Assembly (NCBI GenBank): GCA_039029935.1
Contig: JBCCFC010000026.1
Coordinates: 1-23,621 of the forward strand
DNA length: 23,621 bases
Reading direction: 5' to 3'
From: G039029935 sp039029935
Lineage (GTDB): Bacteria; Chloroflexota; Anaerolineae; Caldilineales; Caldilineaceae
In this document: positions 15,065-22,499 of the stretch, one piece after another
Position numbering within the stretch: position 1 is the stretch's first letter
Layout of the letters: each line of letters opens with the position of its first letter
The notes under the pieces: generated by a model
The model's database searches: none
The model's input: only the letters and a program-made list of their open reading frames with translations
What the model was told of the DNA's origin: nothing
Program-made: the position numbers and the translations under genes

Positions 15065-16008
15065 ACAGGCTCGTGAGTATTTATATTACAATTAGTTCTC
15101 GATAAAATTCTACAGAAAACTCTATGACGAACTTGCATGAAGCATGATACATATGTTAAAGTAAAAGTATGAATACTATAGAACGAGAACATTGCTACCC
15201 CTCCGATATGAGCGATGAACAATGGGCGATTATGGAGCCACTACTCCCCGTGAATACAGGAGCCGGACGGCCAACGGAAACCGACTTACGAGCGGTCATG
15301 GACGCGATTTTCTATCGCACACGGACAGGTTGCCAGTGGCGATACTTGCCAAAAAGCTATCCGCCAACAGGAACCGTCTATTACTACTTTCGCAAATGGG
15401 CCAAGGATGGTGTCTGGTCGCGCATGAACAACGAAATACGCATCCAAGAACGCACCAAACAAGGTCGTGCTCCTGAACCAACGGGTGCAATTGTTGATAG
15501 CCAGAGCGTCAAAACCACTGAGGTGGGTGGGGATGAGCGGGGATTCGATGGCAATAAGTTTGTCAAGGGGCGCAAACGTCATATTATGACTGACACTCTG
15601 GGCAACCTCCTTGGGGTTGCTGTCAATGCCGCCAATACATGTGACCGCGCAGGGGCTAAGGTCATCATTGATAATTTGCCAGAGAAAACCAAGGACTCCA
15701 TTGAAAAACTCTGGGCTGACGGTGGTTACGATGGAGAGCCTTTTACCAAGTGGATTCGAGATAATCTTCATGCCGTTTTGGACATTACTCTGCGTCCAAC
15801 CGGTGTCAAAGGGTTTGTCGTCGTTCCTGTCCGTTGGGTCGTTGAACGCACCCTTGCTTGGTTCTCTCGTTATCGGTGTCTTAGCAAGGATTATGAACGT
15901 TGTACTAAGAGTAGTGAGGCCGTTATCTATTCTGCCTCTATTTCTACTATGCTTCGACGTTTGACATAAAACCACACATAGCTTGACATAAAATATTCAA
16001 ACGTCCTC
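15049..16008 (+). mobile_element. IS5 family insertion sequence (IS1031-type), 960 bp
   Basis: Complete element with one transposase gene. The boundaries are set by the disrupted gene: TGA is duplicated at 15046-15048 and 16009-16011 (TNA, as for IS1031-type elements), and deleting 15049-16008 with one TGA restores the frame across the P-loop. Both ends begin GAG reading inwards (GAGCCTGAATTTTC and GAGGACGTTTGAATA), but further terminal similarity is weak and gapped. The left end holds a stem GAGCCTG..CAGGCTC (15049-15072) that could block incoming transcripts. TTGACATAAA occurs twice near the right end (15961 and 15983). An intact transposase and exact duplication suggest a recent insertion. 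Confidence 0.85.
15169..15969 (+). CDS. IS5 family transposase
   Basis: 266-aa DDE transposase. The N-terminus has the DUF4096-type block (YPSDMSDEQWAIMEPLLP, then GRPTETDLRAVMDAIFYRTRTGCQWRYLP). The catalytic triad is complete: Asp110 in IVDSQSVKTTE, Asp184 in LWADGGYDGEP, and Glu226 in RWVVERTLAWFSRYRCLSKDYE (the Y-x2-R-x3-E-x6-K type signature is seen here as ERTLAWFSRYRCLSKD). Full length with a single frame and no frameshift, unlike many two-frame IS5 members. ATG start with a weak purine-rich leader (AAAGTAAAAGT). It is transcribed opposite to the gene it interrupts. Confidence 0.95.
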   Translation: MNTIEREHCYPSDMSDEQWAIMEPLLPVNTGAGRPTETDLRAVMDAIFYRTRTGCQWRYLPKSYPPTGTVYYYFRKWAKDGVWSRMNNEIRIQERTKQGRAPEPTGAIVDSQSVKTTEVGGDERGFDGNKFVKGRKRHIMTDTLGNLLGVAVNAANTCDRAGAKVIIDNLPEKTKDSIEKLWADGGYDGEPFTKWIRDNLHAVLDITLRPTGVKGFVVVPVRWVVERTLAWFSRYRCLSKDYERCTKSSEAVIYSASISTMLRRLT

Positions 16009-16195
16009 TGAGTGCCGTCTTACCATAGCGACGATGGGATACGAGTGCCCTGCTACGCCCCCATTTCTCTGCAACCATCTGCGCCCACTCCATCAGAGAG
16101 GCCATCTCAGATTCACGGTCGGTAAAGATACCCAACCCCACGCGCTCTGGAATTGGGTCAGGTCGATCTGGATTTGGAAAGTTTTGTGAAGTCAT
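15947..16195 (-). pseudogene. AAA-ATPase/PD-(D/E)XK protein, N-terminal part cut off by IS5
   Basis: The native part runs 16195 to 16009; the remaining 20 or so codons are read from the insertion sequence before a stop. It starts at ATG with GGAGA 8 nt upstream. It contains VGLGIFTDRESEMASLMEW, the usual lead-in of STAND/archaeal-type ATPases, and a P-loop SHRRYGKT (53-60), where Ser replaces the first Gly. The last native codons read GKTAL, and the C-terminal piece continues MDRFYNRLF, matching GKTAILHRVFNRLF in the homologue. The 61-residue P-loop fragment cannot form an ATPase alone. Its own promoter appears intact (16304-16312). Confidence 0.85.
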
Positions 16196-16303
16196 GTCTA
16201 TTCTCCGTCTAAGACCTCTGTCTCGTATCGCTGTCTACTATCTCTGTCATGGATGGAATCTGTTCTAAAAACATGACAGGCTGGATGCTGTGCCATACTG
16301 GTT

Positions 16304-16312
16304 ATTATAGCA
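16304..16312 (-). promoter_or_regulatory. Extended -10 promoter of the disrupted AAA gene
   Basis: On the minus strand TGCTATAAT is a consensus extended -10 (TATAAT at 16309-16304), about 108 nt before the ATG at 16195. No good -35 is seen. ATCAAC-8 nt-GTTGAT (16319-16338) is an inverted repeat just upstream that could be an operator. The rest of 16196-16504 (309 nt) holds no convincing gene. Confidence 0.45.
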
Positions 16313-16504
16313 CAAACGATCAACATTGCAGAGTTGATGGTGTTTACGCTCATCGCTTTCGTGTTTGACAGAGTCATGCTTGGAAATGTACACTATGAAA
16401 AATGGCCATTGGCGTTTTTGTGAAAGGACTCGGTGTGGCTGCACATGAAATCCCGTTTCAAGGGGCGTCACTGGTTAAGTGTGCAGTTTATTTGCAACAC
16501 AAGC

Positions 16505-19500
16505 TTATCTGCTTAATGATTGAAATGCAGCCCAATAAAATGGATGGCCATAGCCCTGTGAACGCACAAATGCCTGTGCAGTTTGTAATGAGGCGGCAAC
16601 GCTATTCCCTCGTTGCCATTCTTGATAAAAGGATGTCATGAATAGTTTTGCAGCATGATCCTCTACAGCCCATAGGCAAGAAATAACAGTCTTTGCACCA
16701 ATAGAGAGGAATGACCCTGCCAATGCCATAACTACCCCTCCCTGCTCAGGTATTACTCCAGTGTCACAAGCACTCAAAGTTACCAAGTCTGTCCCCATTA
16801 AATTAAAATTAAAAATGTCCGCTAAAAAAAGCGGTCCATCCAGCATTTCAAGGTTTGAAAGGAGAGGGTTTTTGAAGTCTACCGCTCCATGTGTTGCAAT
16901 ATGTAAACATTTCGGGGGTTTCTCCCAAGTTAAATCAGTAGTTTTAGCAGGGTGAATTCTTTCTGCATTTGGTAGTATCTCATGAATATATGATAACTCC
17001 TGTTGGAGATTGGGCAATGGGGGATTCCCTTCATAACCAAGAACGCGGACTATTTCGGGTGAATTTGAGTTATTTATGCTTTCAATATCCGTGTGTTGTG
17101 GATTCTCATATATTCCTTCATCATGATGTTTTGATGATTGTCGTGCAAACGATATAAAGGATGGAAGTAGGGTTATGTGGTAACGCTCGCCTAAATACTG
17201 TTCTGTATCATAAAGGGCAGACCAAGGTACTGAAAAGAGAAGATCGTGAGGTGAAATAATCAGTTCACTGATTGATTGTGGATGTTGGTCAAAATGCTTT
17301 TTCAAAGGCTCTACGAGATGATTATATAAAGAAGATAGCACTTGATCACTGAGTTCTTTTAGGACTTGTGTAGGATGTTGCTTTCCTTGAAGAATGGTAA
17401 AAAAAATCATGTCTAGCTTTGCTATCGACCACTCAACATCTTTCACCATCCCTAATCTTATCCACTCCACAGTGCCTTCGCTTGGTATGATACAAACATA
17501 AATATGGCTTGAACTCACGAAATAGTCCAATACGAGCGATAGTTTTGATAATGATTTACTAGCTTGAGTCTGATAAATTTTCAATTGGGATTGAATATCC
17601 TCGACTGTAGGTAATAATAATTTCTTCACCTCTTTTGAGGCTTGATTGTAACGATCATGGGTACGTGTTGCAGCTATGAATTCAGCTCTGGCATAAGATA
17701 CTTTACGACGATAAGACTTAAGATACTCGCTGTTATTTAGCAGGCATGCCTCTTGTAATTCTTCTTGATATTGCACTAATTCTCTACGCGCACTAATCCA
17801 CTTTTCATCAGTAGAATGTTCCATAGATGTCGTTGAAAAATCCACCCAAATCCCCGCTTTTGCCTCCAGCAGAGTGTTCGCCGCATCCAAGGATTGCTGA
17901 CTTCTTAATTGAGTTTCAATAAGTTTTATATAAAGTCCTATCTGCCCTGTCCATAAGTTAGCTTTGAGTTCTCCAACAGGCATAGTCTGACGTATCTGCA
18001 CCAAGATAGCAACTGCACGTCTTAACGTTTTATGTGCCTCCTCTAGGTCTTGATGCTGTGCTAGACCGACACACGCATCTTGCTCCAGATAAACAAGCCC
18101 ATGTTTGTGGGCGTCTTCAATAAGTGTTTGATAACGTTTTATTGTATTTTGATCATTCAGTATGGCTAATACTTTACAACTCATCAAACAAACATCGAGT
18201 GCATGTCGGGTTGCACCTAACTCCGCTAAACTGACAGCTACTTGGTCAAGCGTCTTCAATGCACTCTGGCATTGTTGGATAGTTTTTTGTAAAATTGGAT
18301 GTGCATTATAACTTCTCCACAACAATTTTAGATGATAAGGTGCGTAGTCCAACAAGGGTTGTATTTCACGTAAATAACGATAGGCACGCTTAACTTCGCT
18401 TCTTATCAAAGCAATATCTGTTGCTATAAGGTATGCCTCAACACATTCATTGATAATTTGTTTTTGTTTGAAAATACTTGCGGCTTTGACCGCCGCATTT
18501 CGTGCATAGCGTGGCATCATCAAACGGCGATAAATATACGCTTCTTGCAGAAGAGCAGAAGCTATCAATTCGCTTAGTTCTTCATCTTTGCTATCTTTAC
18601 GAATAATAATAGTAATTCTTAATGCATCAAAAAAATTTCCTTGTAATGTGTAAAGCCATCCTAATGCTAAACAGGCAATACCAAACAAACCGTCACCTAA
18701 CATGCCCTGATCATTAGATGGATTATCAACATGTTCCTTGTTGCGTTTATTTTTATTGTCAATAATATAGCGTAAATGGGGTTGCAAGAGTAGGTGTGTT
18801 TCAGGAATACTTGATCTGTTGATTGTAGCTGCTTCCTGATAAATTGTCTCCCTTACATCATCCTGTGCTTTTTCATCTAAAGTCAGCATTTGGACAAAGT
18901 ATATCACCAAACGATGCACTATAAATATATCATCTCTCTCTACCAATAGACCCAATGCTGTCAGACGATGTAAAGCACGGCTCTTAAACAGAACGCTTTC
19001 AGTTGCATCTACTGTTTTTATCAATAACGAACGTGGAATTGGTTCATTAGGTGCAAAGTAAGCAGCGCGTACCAAAAACATACGTGCCAAGAGATCAATA
19101 GTATCGGATGGCTCTAGCCTTTGGAAACTAAGGTCAAAGGTACGTCCTACATGTAAGTCGTGTAGTGTTGGTGAATACACCTCACCCGGATTATAGCCTG
19201 TGGCATTCAACGATTCATGATCTAATATGTCGCTATTTTGTAAATCATGAAGGTAGTCAATCGGCTTGATGTCCTTATGATAAATCTCTATATATCTGCC
19301 TGCCAATTGGAGTGCAAGGGGCAGGTCCCCCAATTCCTCAGCGATGGCACTCAATACATCTTCCATATCCCTAGAGACTTTCGGGTTGTTTTCCTCCGAC
19401 TCCGAGATAAGCCCTGTTTCAGTTTTATCTATACATAAATGGGGACAAAATTTCAACAATAGCTCGATACTCTGTGTTCGCGTCAAGATATCCAACGCCA

Positions 19501-20245
19501 ATACATGGCTTCCCCGTGTCCGATCCCATTTTTGACGGCGGCTTGTCACCAACACCCGGCTACCGCCTATTAACGGACGCCAATTGTCTAATAATGCCGG
19601 GTCTTCACAGTTATCAAAGATTAGCAGGCGCGGTAATTCACTACGCCATAGGGTAAGGATACGTTGCACTGGATCAACCAATGGCGACTGAGCAAAATTT
19701 GGGTCTACCATTGTTCCTTGAGAATTGCTTAATTCCACCATCTCTTGCCCACACGCTATAATCTCGTCCCTAACGGAGCTAGCTTCTGCCATATTTACCC
19801 AATAGACGCCGCCCAAAAAGTAATGACCATAGAGATCAGCAAAGGTGGCCGCAAGTTGTGTTTTTCCAATCCCCCCTATTCCTGTCACTATAACACACGG
19901 GGGATTTGAAACTATTTCTCCCCCCTTGAGTTGATGGGCCAAGGTAAGCAAAGCCCTTTCACGCCCTACAAAATGAGGATTCGGAGGGTAGATAATACGT
20001 GATCCAACGGGTATCTGGGCAGGGATAGGAATAGTTTCGGTAGGCATTTGTGCCAACCGTACCCGTGCATTCTCCAAGCGAGCATAATCCGCTTTCTGTG
20101 TCATATAAATGTTAATGTTTTCGCCCACAGCCACGGTACGATTATTGGTGATGTCGCCAATCTGTATCTGTTTGATTGTTTCTGCATTGCCCGCAACATT
20201 GATTTGTTGCCGAAGTTGTTGATATTGTTGATTAAAGGTACTCAT
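16505..20245 (-). CDS. STAND NB-ARC ATPase with TPR repeats and C-terminal CHAT protease
   Basis: 1246-aa multidomain protein with the layout of a bacterial NLR-like sensor with a caspase-like effector. Residues 1-50 are Gln/Asn-rich, with a glycine-spaced QIQIGDITNNRTVAVGENI stretch. HFVGRERALLTLAHQL (about 91-106) leads into NB-ARC: P-loop GIGGIGKT (122-129), Walker B RLLIFDN (206-212), SRVLVTSRR, and a GLPLAL-like LGDLPLALQLAG. A winged-helix-like part follows, then a long helical TPR-type region (about 430-870). The C-terminal CHAT domain has His1119 in HIATHGA and Cys1160 in LSACDTG, so the protease dyad is intact. The ATG at 20245 has GGGG upstream; GTG 20260 is the alternative. No signal peptide: cytoplasmic. 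Defence or programmed-death function is inferred from known CHAT-STAND proteins. Flanking AAA/nuclease genes support this. Confidence 0.88.
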   Translation of the reverse strand: MSTFNQQYQQLRQQINVAGNAETIKQIQIGDITNNRTVAVGENINIYMTQKADYARLENARVRLAQMPTETIPIPAQIPVGSRIIYPPNPHFVGRERALLTLAHQLKGGEIVSNPPCVIVTGIGGIGKTQLAATFADLYGHYFLGGVYWVNMAEASSVRDEIIACGQEMVELSNSQGTMVDPNFAQSPLVDPVQRILTLWRSELPRLLIFDNCEDPALLDNWRPLIGGSRVLVTSRRQKWDRTRGSHVLALDILTRTQSIELLLKFCPHLCIDKTETGLISESEENNPKVSRDMEDVLSAIAEELGDLPLALQLAGRYIEIYHKDIKPIDYLHDLQNSDILDHESLNATGYNPGEVYSPTLHDLHVGRTFDLSFQRLEPSDTIDLLARMFLVRAAYFAPNEPIPRSLLIKTVDATESVLFKSRALHRLTALGLLVERDDIFIVHRLVIYFVQMLTLDEKAQDDVRETIYQEAATINRSSIPETHLLLQPHLRYIIDNKNKRNKEHVDNPSNDQGMLGDGLFGIACLALGWLYTLQGNFFDALRITIIIRKDSKDEELSELIASALLQEAYIYRRLMMPRYARNAAVKAASIFKQKQIINECVEAYLIATDIALIRSEVKRAYRYLREIQPLLDYAPYHLKLLWRSYNAHPILQKTIQQCQSALKTLDQVAVSLAELGATRHALDVCLMSCKVLAILNDQNTIKRYQTLIEDAHKHGLVYLEQDACVGLAQHQDLEEAHKTLRRAVAILVQIRQTMPVGELKANLWTGQIGLYIKLIETQLRSQQSLDAANTLLEAKAGIWVDFSTTSMEHSTDEKWISARRELVQYQEELQEACLLNNSEYLKSYRRKVSYARAEFIAATRTHDRYNQASKEVKKLLLPTVEDIQSQLKIYQTQASKSLSKLSLVLDYFVSSSHIYVCIIPSEGTVEWIRLGMVKDVEWSIAKLDMIFFTILQGKQHPTQVLKELSDQVLSSLYNHLVEPLKKHFDQHPQSISELIISPHDLLFSVPWSALYDTEQYLGERYHITLLPSFISFARQSSKHHDEGIYENPQHTDIESINNSNSPEIVRVLGYEGNPPLPNLQQELSYIHEILPNAERIHPAKTTDLTWEKPPKCLHIATHGAVDFKNPLLSNLEMLDGPLFLADIFNFNLMGTDLVTLSACDTGVIPEQGGVVMALAGSFLSIGAKTVISCLWAVEDHAAKLFMTSFYQEWQRGNSVAASLQTAQAFVRSQGYGHPFYWAAFQSLSR

Positions 20246-20315
20246 GGTGATTTGCCCCACGGATATTATTGCTTCTCAAGTTTATCGACCATACCTATAG
20301 CCTTTTACAGTACAG

Positions 20316-20345
20316 ATTATATCAGTACCATTATCATTGTGCTAA
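20316..20345 (-). promoter_or_regulatory. Promoter of the CHAT-STAND gene
   Basis: Minus strand TTAGCA (20345-20340), 18-nt spacer, TATAAT (20321-20316). The -10 is 71 nt before ATG 20245. An inverted repeat GTTAG-TTAAG-CTAAC (20358-20372), with a further CTAAC at 20342-20346, lies beside the -35 and between the two divergent promoters, so a shared operator is possible. Confidence 0.5.
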
Positions 20346-20448
20346 CAACACGGTTAAGTTAGTTAAGCTAACAATAAAGGCGTTTGACAAATACGGCTAC
20401 TAATTTTAGTTTCACTTCATCGGGTTCACTGCCAAATGTGCATTGCCT

Positions 20449-20478
20449 TTGCCCAATCTCCTATCTATCTGGTATAAT
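20449..20478 (+). promoter_or_regulatory. Promoter of the intact AAA-ATPase/nuclease gene
   Basis: TTGCCC (20449-20454), 18-nt spacer, TATAAT (20473-20478), 51 nt before the ATG. Strong ribosome site AAGGAG at 20513-20518. Divergent from the CHAT gene promoter about 100 nt away. Confidence 0.55.
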
Positions 20479-20528
20479 CAAGCATGAACACTTGTTTTGT
20501 TATCGTGTATCTAAGGAGAGAATAAACA

Positions 20529-22331
20529 ATGAGTCAACCAATCAAACCGCTGGAAGAAATTGCCGAACAATGGTTTGTCAACCGCCAAGAACACCTCGAC
20601 TATTTCTGGGCATGGGGCAATAACATTCCTGCGCCCGGCAACAGCAGTGTCGCCTTTGCTGGGTTACGGCGCACAGGCAAGACAGCCATTCTCCATCGTG
20701 TTTTCAACCGCCTATTCAGTGAGCAAGACCTTGTGATGCCCGTGTTTATTACTTTTGAGGAATATTTATACCGTCCCGGGATGATGACAACATATGACTT
20801 TGCGGAACATTACTTTAATGCGTATCTGCGTAGCTATTTGGCCTTTGAGTATAAAAGGCCAGAGCTACACCAGCAGCAGTGGAATTTAGGCAAACTAAGC
20901 CAGTTTGCACAAGAAGTACAAGACAAGGTAGCCTTGGACCTTCTTGCAGATTACAATTTACTGCTAAACGACACCCTAAGTCGTTTCCCATCCATGCAAT
21001 TAGCGAGGTGGGCCATCAATCTACCCAAGGGGCTAGCGGGTGTCGAAACGAAACCAACTGCGATGTTCATTGACGAGTTTCAACTCTTGGCCGATGTATA
21101 CGATCCCGACCATGACCGTGTGATTCCGATCACCAATTACTATCAAAAACCATCTGAATCTATGGTTGCACCAATGGTTGTCTCTGGGTCATCGGTTTCA
21201 CTCCTCTTTGGTCGTGCAACAGGCGGTGCATTATCGGGGCGTCTACACTACCACTTCCTAGACCCATTAGAACCAGCGTTTGCGATGATCTTGGTCATGC
21301 GTTTGTGCCAAAACCGCAATATTCCCGCCGATTATGTGTTTGCCTATGCCGTGTGGCAACTTACCCAAGGCTATCCTTATGCTATTGAATCTCTGGTATA
21401 CAGTAAATCCCCTGCGGCTGAACATTACCCAAATGTTGACGCGCTGGAAGAGGTGGTCCGTTTTGAGTTGACACACCCACGCGGACAACTCTTCAAACAT
21501 TACAATGAGGAGTTTCACAAATACAGTAAGCTGCTCAATGATGGACAGACGACCAAAAAGGTGATGTTTTGGGCGACCCAATACCCAGATGAACGGATTC
21601 CAATCAAGGATATAGCCAAAAAAATTGGCGTGAAACCGCAAGATGTACAGGAATCGTTGCAAAAATTAGAGGAGTTGGATATTGTTGAACGAGCAACGTG
21701 GAGTGTTTATCATGGCCCAACTGAACCCATGCTCAAACGGTATATCAAATATCAATATCAATATGAGATTGAAGAACTGAGAATAGAGCAAGCGGCCGAA
21801 AACGTCGAAACGGACGTCCGTAGCGAACTGCGGAAGATGAACAACATCATGGGCCATTTTGCCGAGATTGTCGTCGGTGCAGTCATGAAAGGCTTTGATG
21901 GGCGCACGTTGGATGGGCCGAGCTATTTTTCAACACCTGATCCCGTGACCGTCCCCAAAATTTATAAGATTGACAACCCCTGGGGTGTGATTGAGGAGGG
22001 GCGTCCAAAAGAATTGGATTTGATTGGTGAGTATCAAGGCTATGATGAGGACGAAGGCACATTCACACAGAAGGCATGGTTTGTGCAGGTCAAGTATCGC
22101 AAGGATAAAGTGACCAGCACACAGGTGCAGAAATTTCTCGACCAGATTCACGCTGTCCAAGATGCAAAGAGCTATGATGAAGTAACGCCTTGGTATGTCT
22201 CTAAAGCAGGGTACACGGAACCAGCCAAGGACAGGCTTGAGGAAGAGGGCATTTATTACACGGACTTGGGGCAGTTTAATGGTTTGGCCGATGTGTTTGG
22301 TCTTTTGGGCTTTCCAGATAAAGCTCGTTAG
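20529..22331 (+). CDS. AAA-ATPase with C-terminal PD-(D/E)XK (Mrr-like) nuclease domain
   Basis: 600-aa protein, the intact homologue of the IS-split gene at 13400-16195. The N-terminal ATPase of archaeal-ATPase/STAND type has P-loop GLRRTGKT (45-52), Walker B TAMFIDEFQ (177-185) and a sensor-like VVSGSS (217-222). A winged helix follows (about 357-390, IPIKDIAKKIGVKPQDVQESL). The C-terminal domain has Glu446 (GHFAEIVV), Asp497 (KELDLIGE) and Q-x-K (Gln520, Lys522 in WFVQVKYR), the Mrr-like variant of the PD-(D/E)XK nuclease core. The left homologue has E-x-K there. The ATG is well supported by AAGGAG. Likely role: ATP-gated DNA cleavage or restriction in a defence setting (inference). No methylase is nearby, so it is not a classical restriction-modification set. 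Confidence 0.82.
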   Translation: MSQPIKPLEEIAEQWFVNRQEHLDYFWAWGNNIPAPGNSSVAFAGLRRTGKTAILHRVFNRLFSEQDLVMPVFITFEEYLYRPGMMTTYDFAEHYFNAYLRSYLAFEYKRPELHQQQWNLGKLSQFAQEVQDKVALDLLADYNLLLNDTLSRFPSMQLARWAINLPKGLAGVETKPTAMFIDEFQLLADVYDPDHDRVIPITNYYQKPSESMVAPMVVSGSSVSLLFGRATGGALSGRLHYHFLDPLEPAFAMILVMRLCQNRNIPADYVFAYAVWQLTQGYPYAIESLVYSKSPAAEHYPNVDALEEVVRFELTHPRGQLFKHYNEEFHKYSKLLNDGQTTKKVMFWATQYPDERIPIKDIAKKIGVKPQDVQESLQKLEELDIVERATWSVYHGPTEPMLKRYIKYQYQYEIEELRIEQAAENVETDVRSELRKMNNIMGHFAEIVVGAVMKGFDGRTLDGPSYFSTPDPVTVPKIYKIDNPWGVIEEGRPKELDLIGEYQGYDEDEGTFTQKAWFVQVKYRKDKVTSTQVQKFLDQIHAVQDAKSYDEVTPWYVSKAGYTEPAKDRLEEEGIYYTDLGQFNGLADVFGLLGFPDKAR

Positions 22332-22342
22332 GCTAGTCCACA

Positions 22343-22414
22343 AGGACAAAGGACAAGGACAAAGGACAAGGACAAAGGACAAAGGACAAGGACAAGGACA
22401 AGGACAAAGGACAG
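22343..22414. repeat. Tandem AAGGAC/AAAGGAC (6/7-nt) repeat tract
   Basis: About eleven units of AAGGAC or AAAGGAC mixed in irregular order, starting 12 nt after the AAA/nuclease stop codon and running into repeat copy B. The whole block (tract plus copy B) is bracketed by GGCTAGTCC (22332-22340) and GGACTAGCC (22476-22484), perfect 9-bp inverted ends. The alternating 6/7 spacing means no constant reading frame; not coding. Confidence 0.8.
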
Positions 22415-22475
22415 TATCGCAGGTTGGCTACCTGCGTCACAGATAACCAATCTGTGATACTGGTCTTCGCTGTCC
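22409..22475 (-). repeat. 67-bp double-hairpin repeat, copy B (inverted)
   Basis: Reverse-complement copy of the element at 12325-12391. The ends here are GGACAG..CTGTCC. The two palindromes are GCAGGTTGGCTACCTGC and CACAGATAACCAATCTGTG, with core GTATCGCAGG..CTGTGATAC. It lies between the AAA/nuclease and glycerophosphodiesterase genes, downstream of both. Confidence 0.8.
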
Positions 22476-22499
22476 GGACTAGCCCAAGACCTGTGCGGG

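Noticed and set aside
15286..15975. 229-codon open frame antisense to the transposase
   Set aside because: It is a shadow of the transposase gene on the other strand, has no recognisable motif, and the + frame has a complete DDE triad.
15061..16002. Alternative IS boundaries using the repeated TTCAAAC on both sides as target duplication
   Set aside because: It would leave extra codons (about RGRLKIQ) between GKTAL and MDRFYNRLF that the homologue lacks, and a 7-bp duplication does not fit IS5/IS1031 elements. TGA with GAG ends restores the motif exactly.
16265..16471. 68-codon minus-strand ORF in the gap between the CHAT gene and the disrupted AAA gene
   Set aside because: Composition and codon use look random, no ribosome site, and the promoter of the AAA gene lies inside it.
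22342..22446. Tandem tract as a CRISPR array or coding repeat
   Set aside because: Units are 6-7 nt with no spacers, and mixed unit length breaks any frame; the ORF through it (ending in repeat copy B) has no start context.
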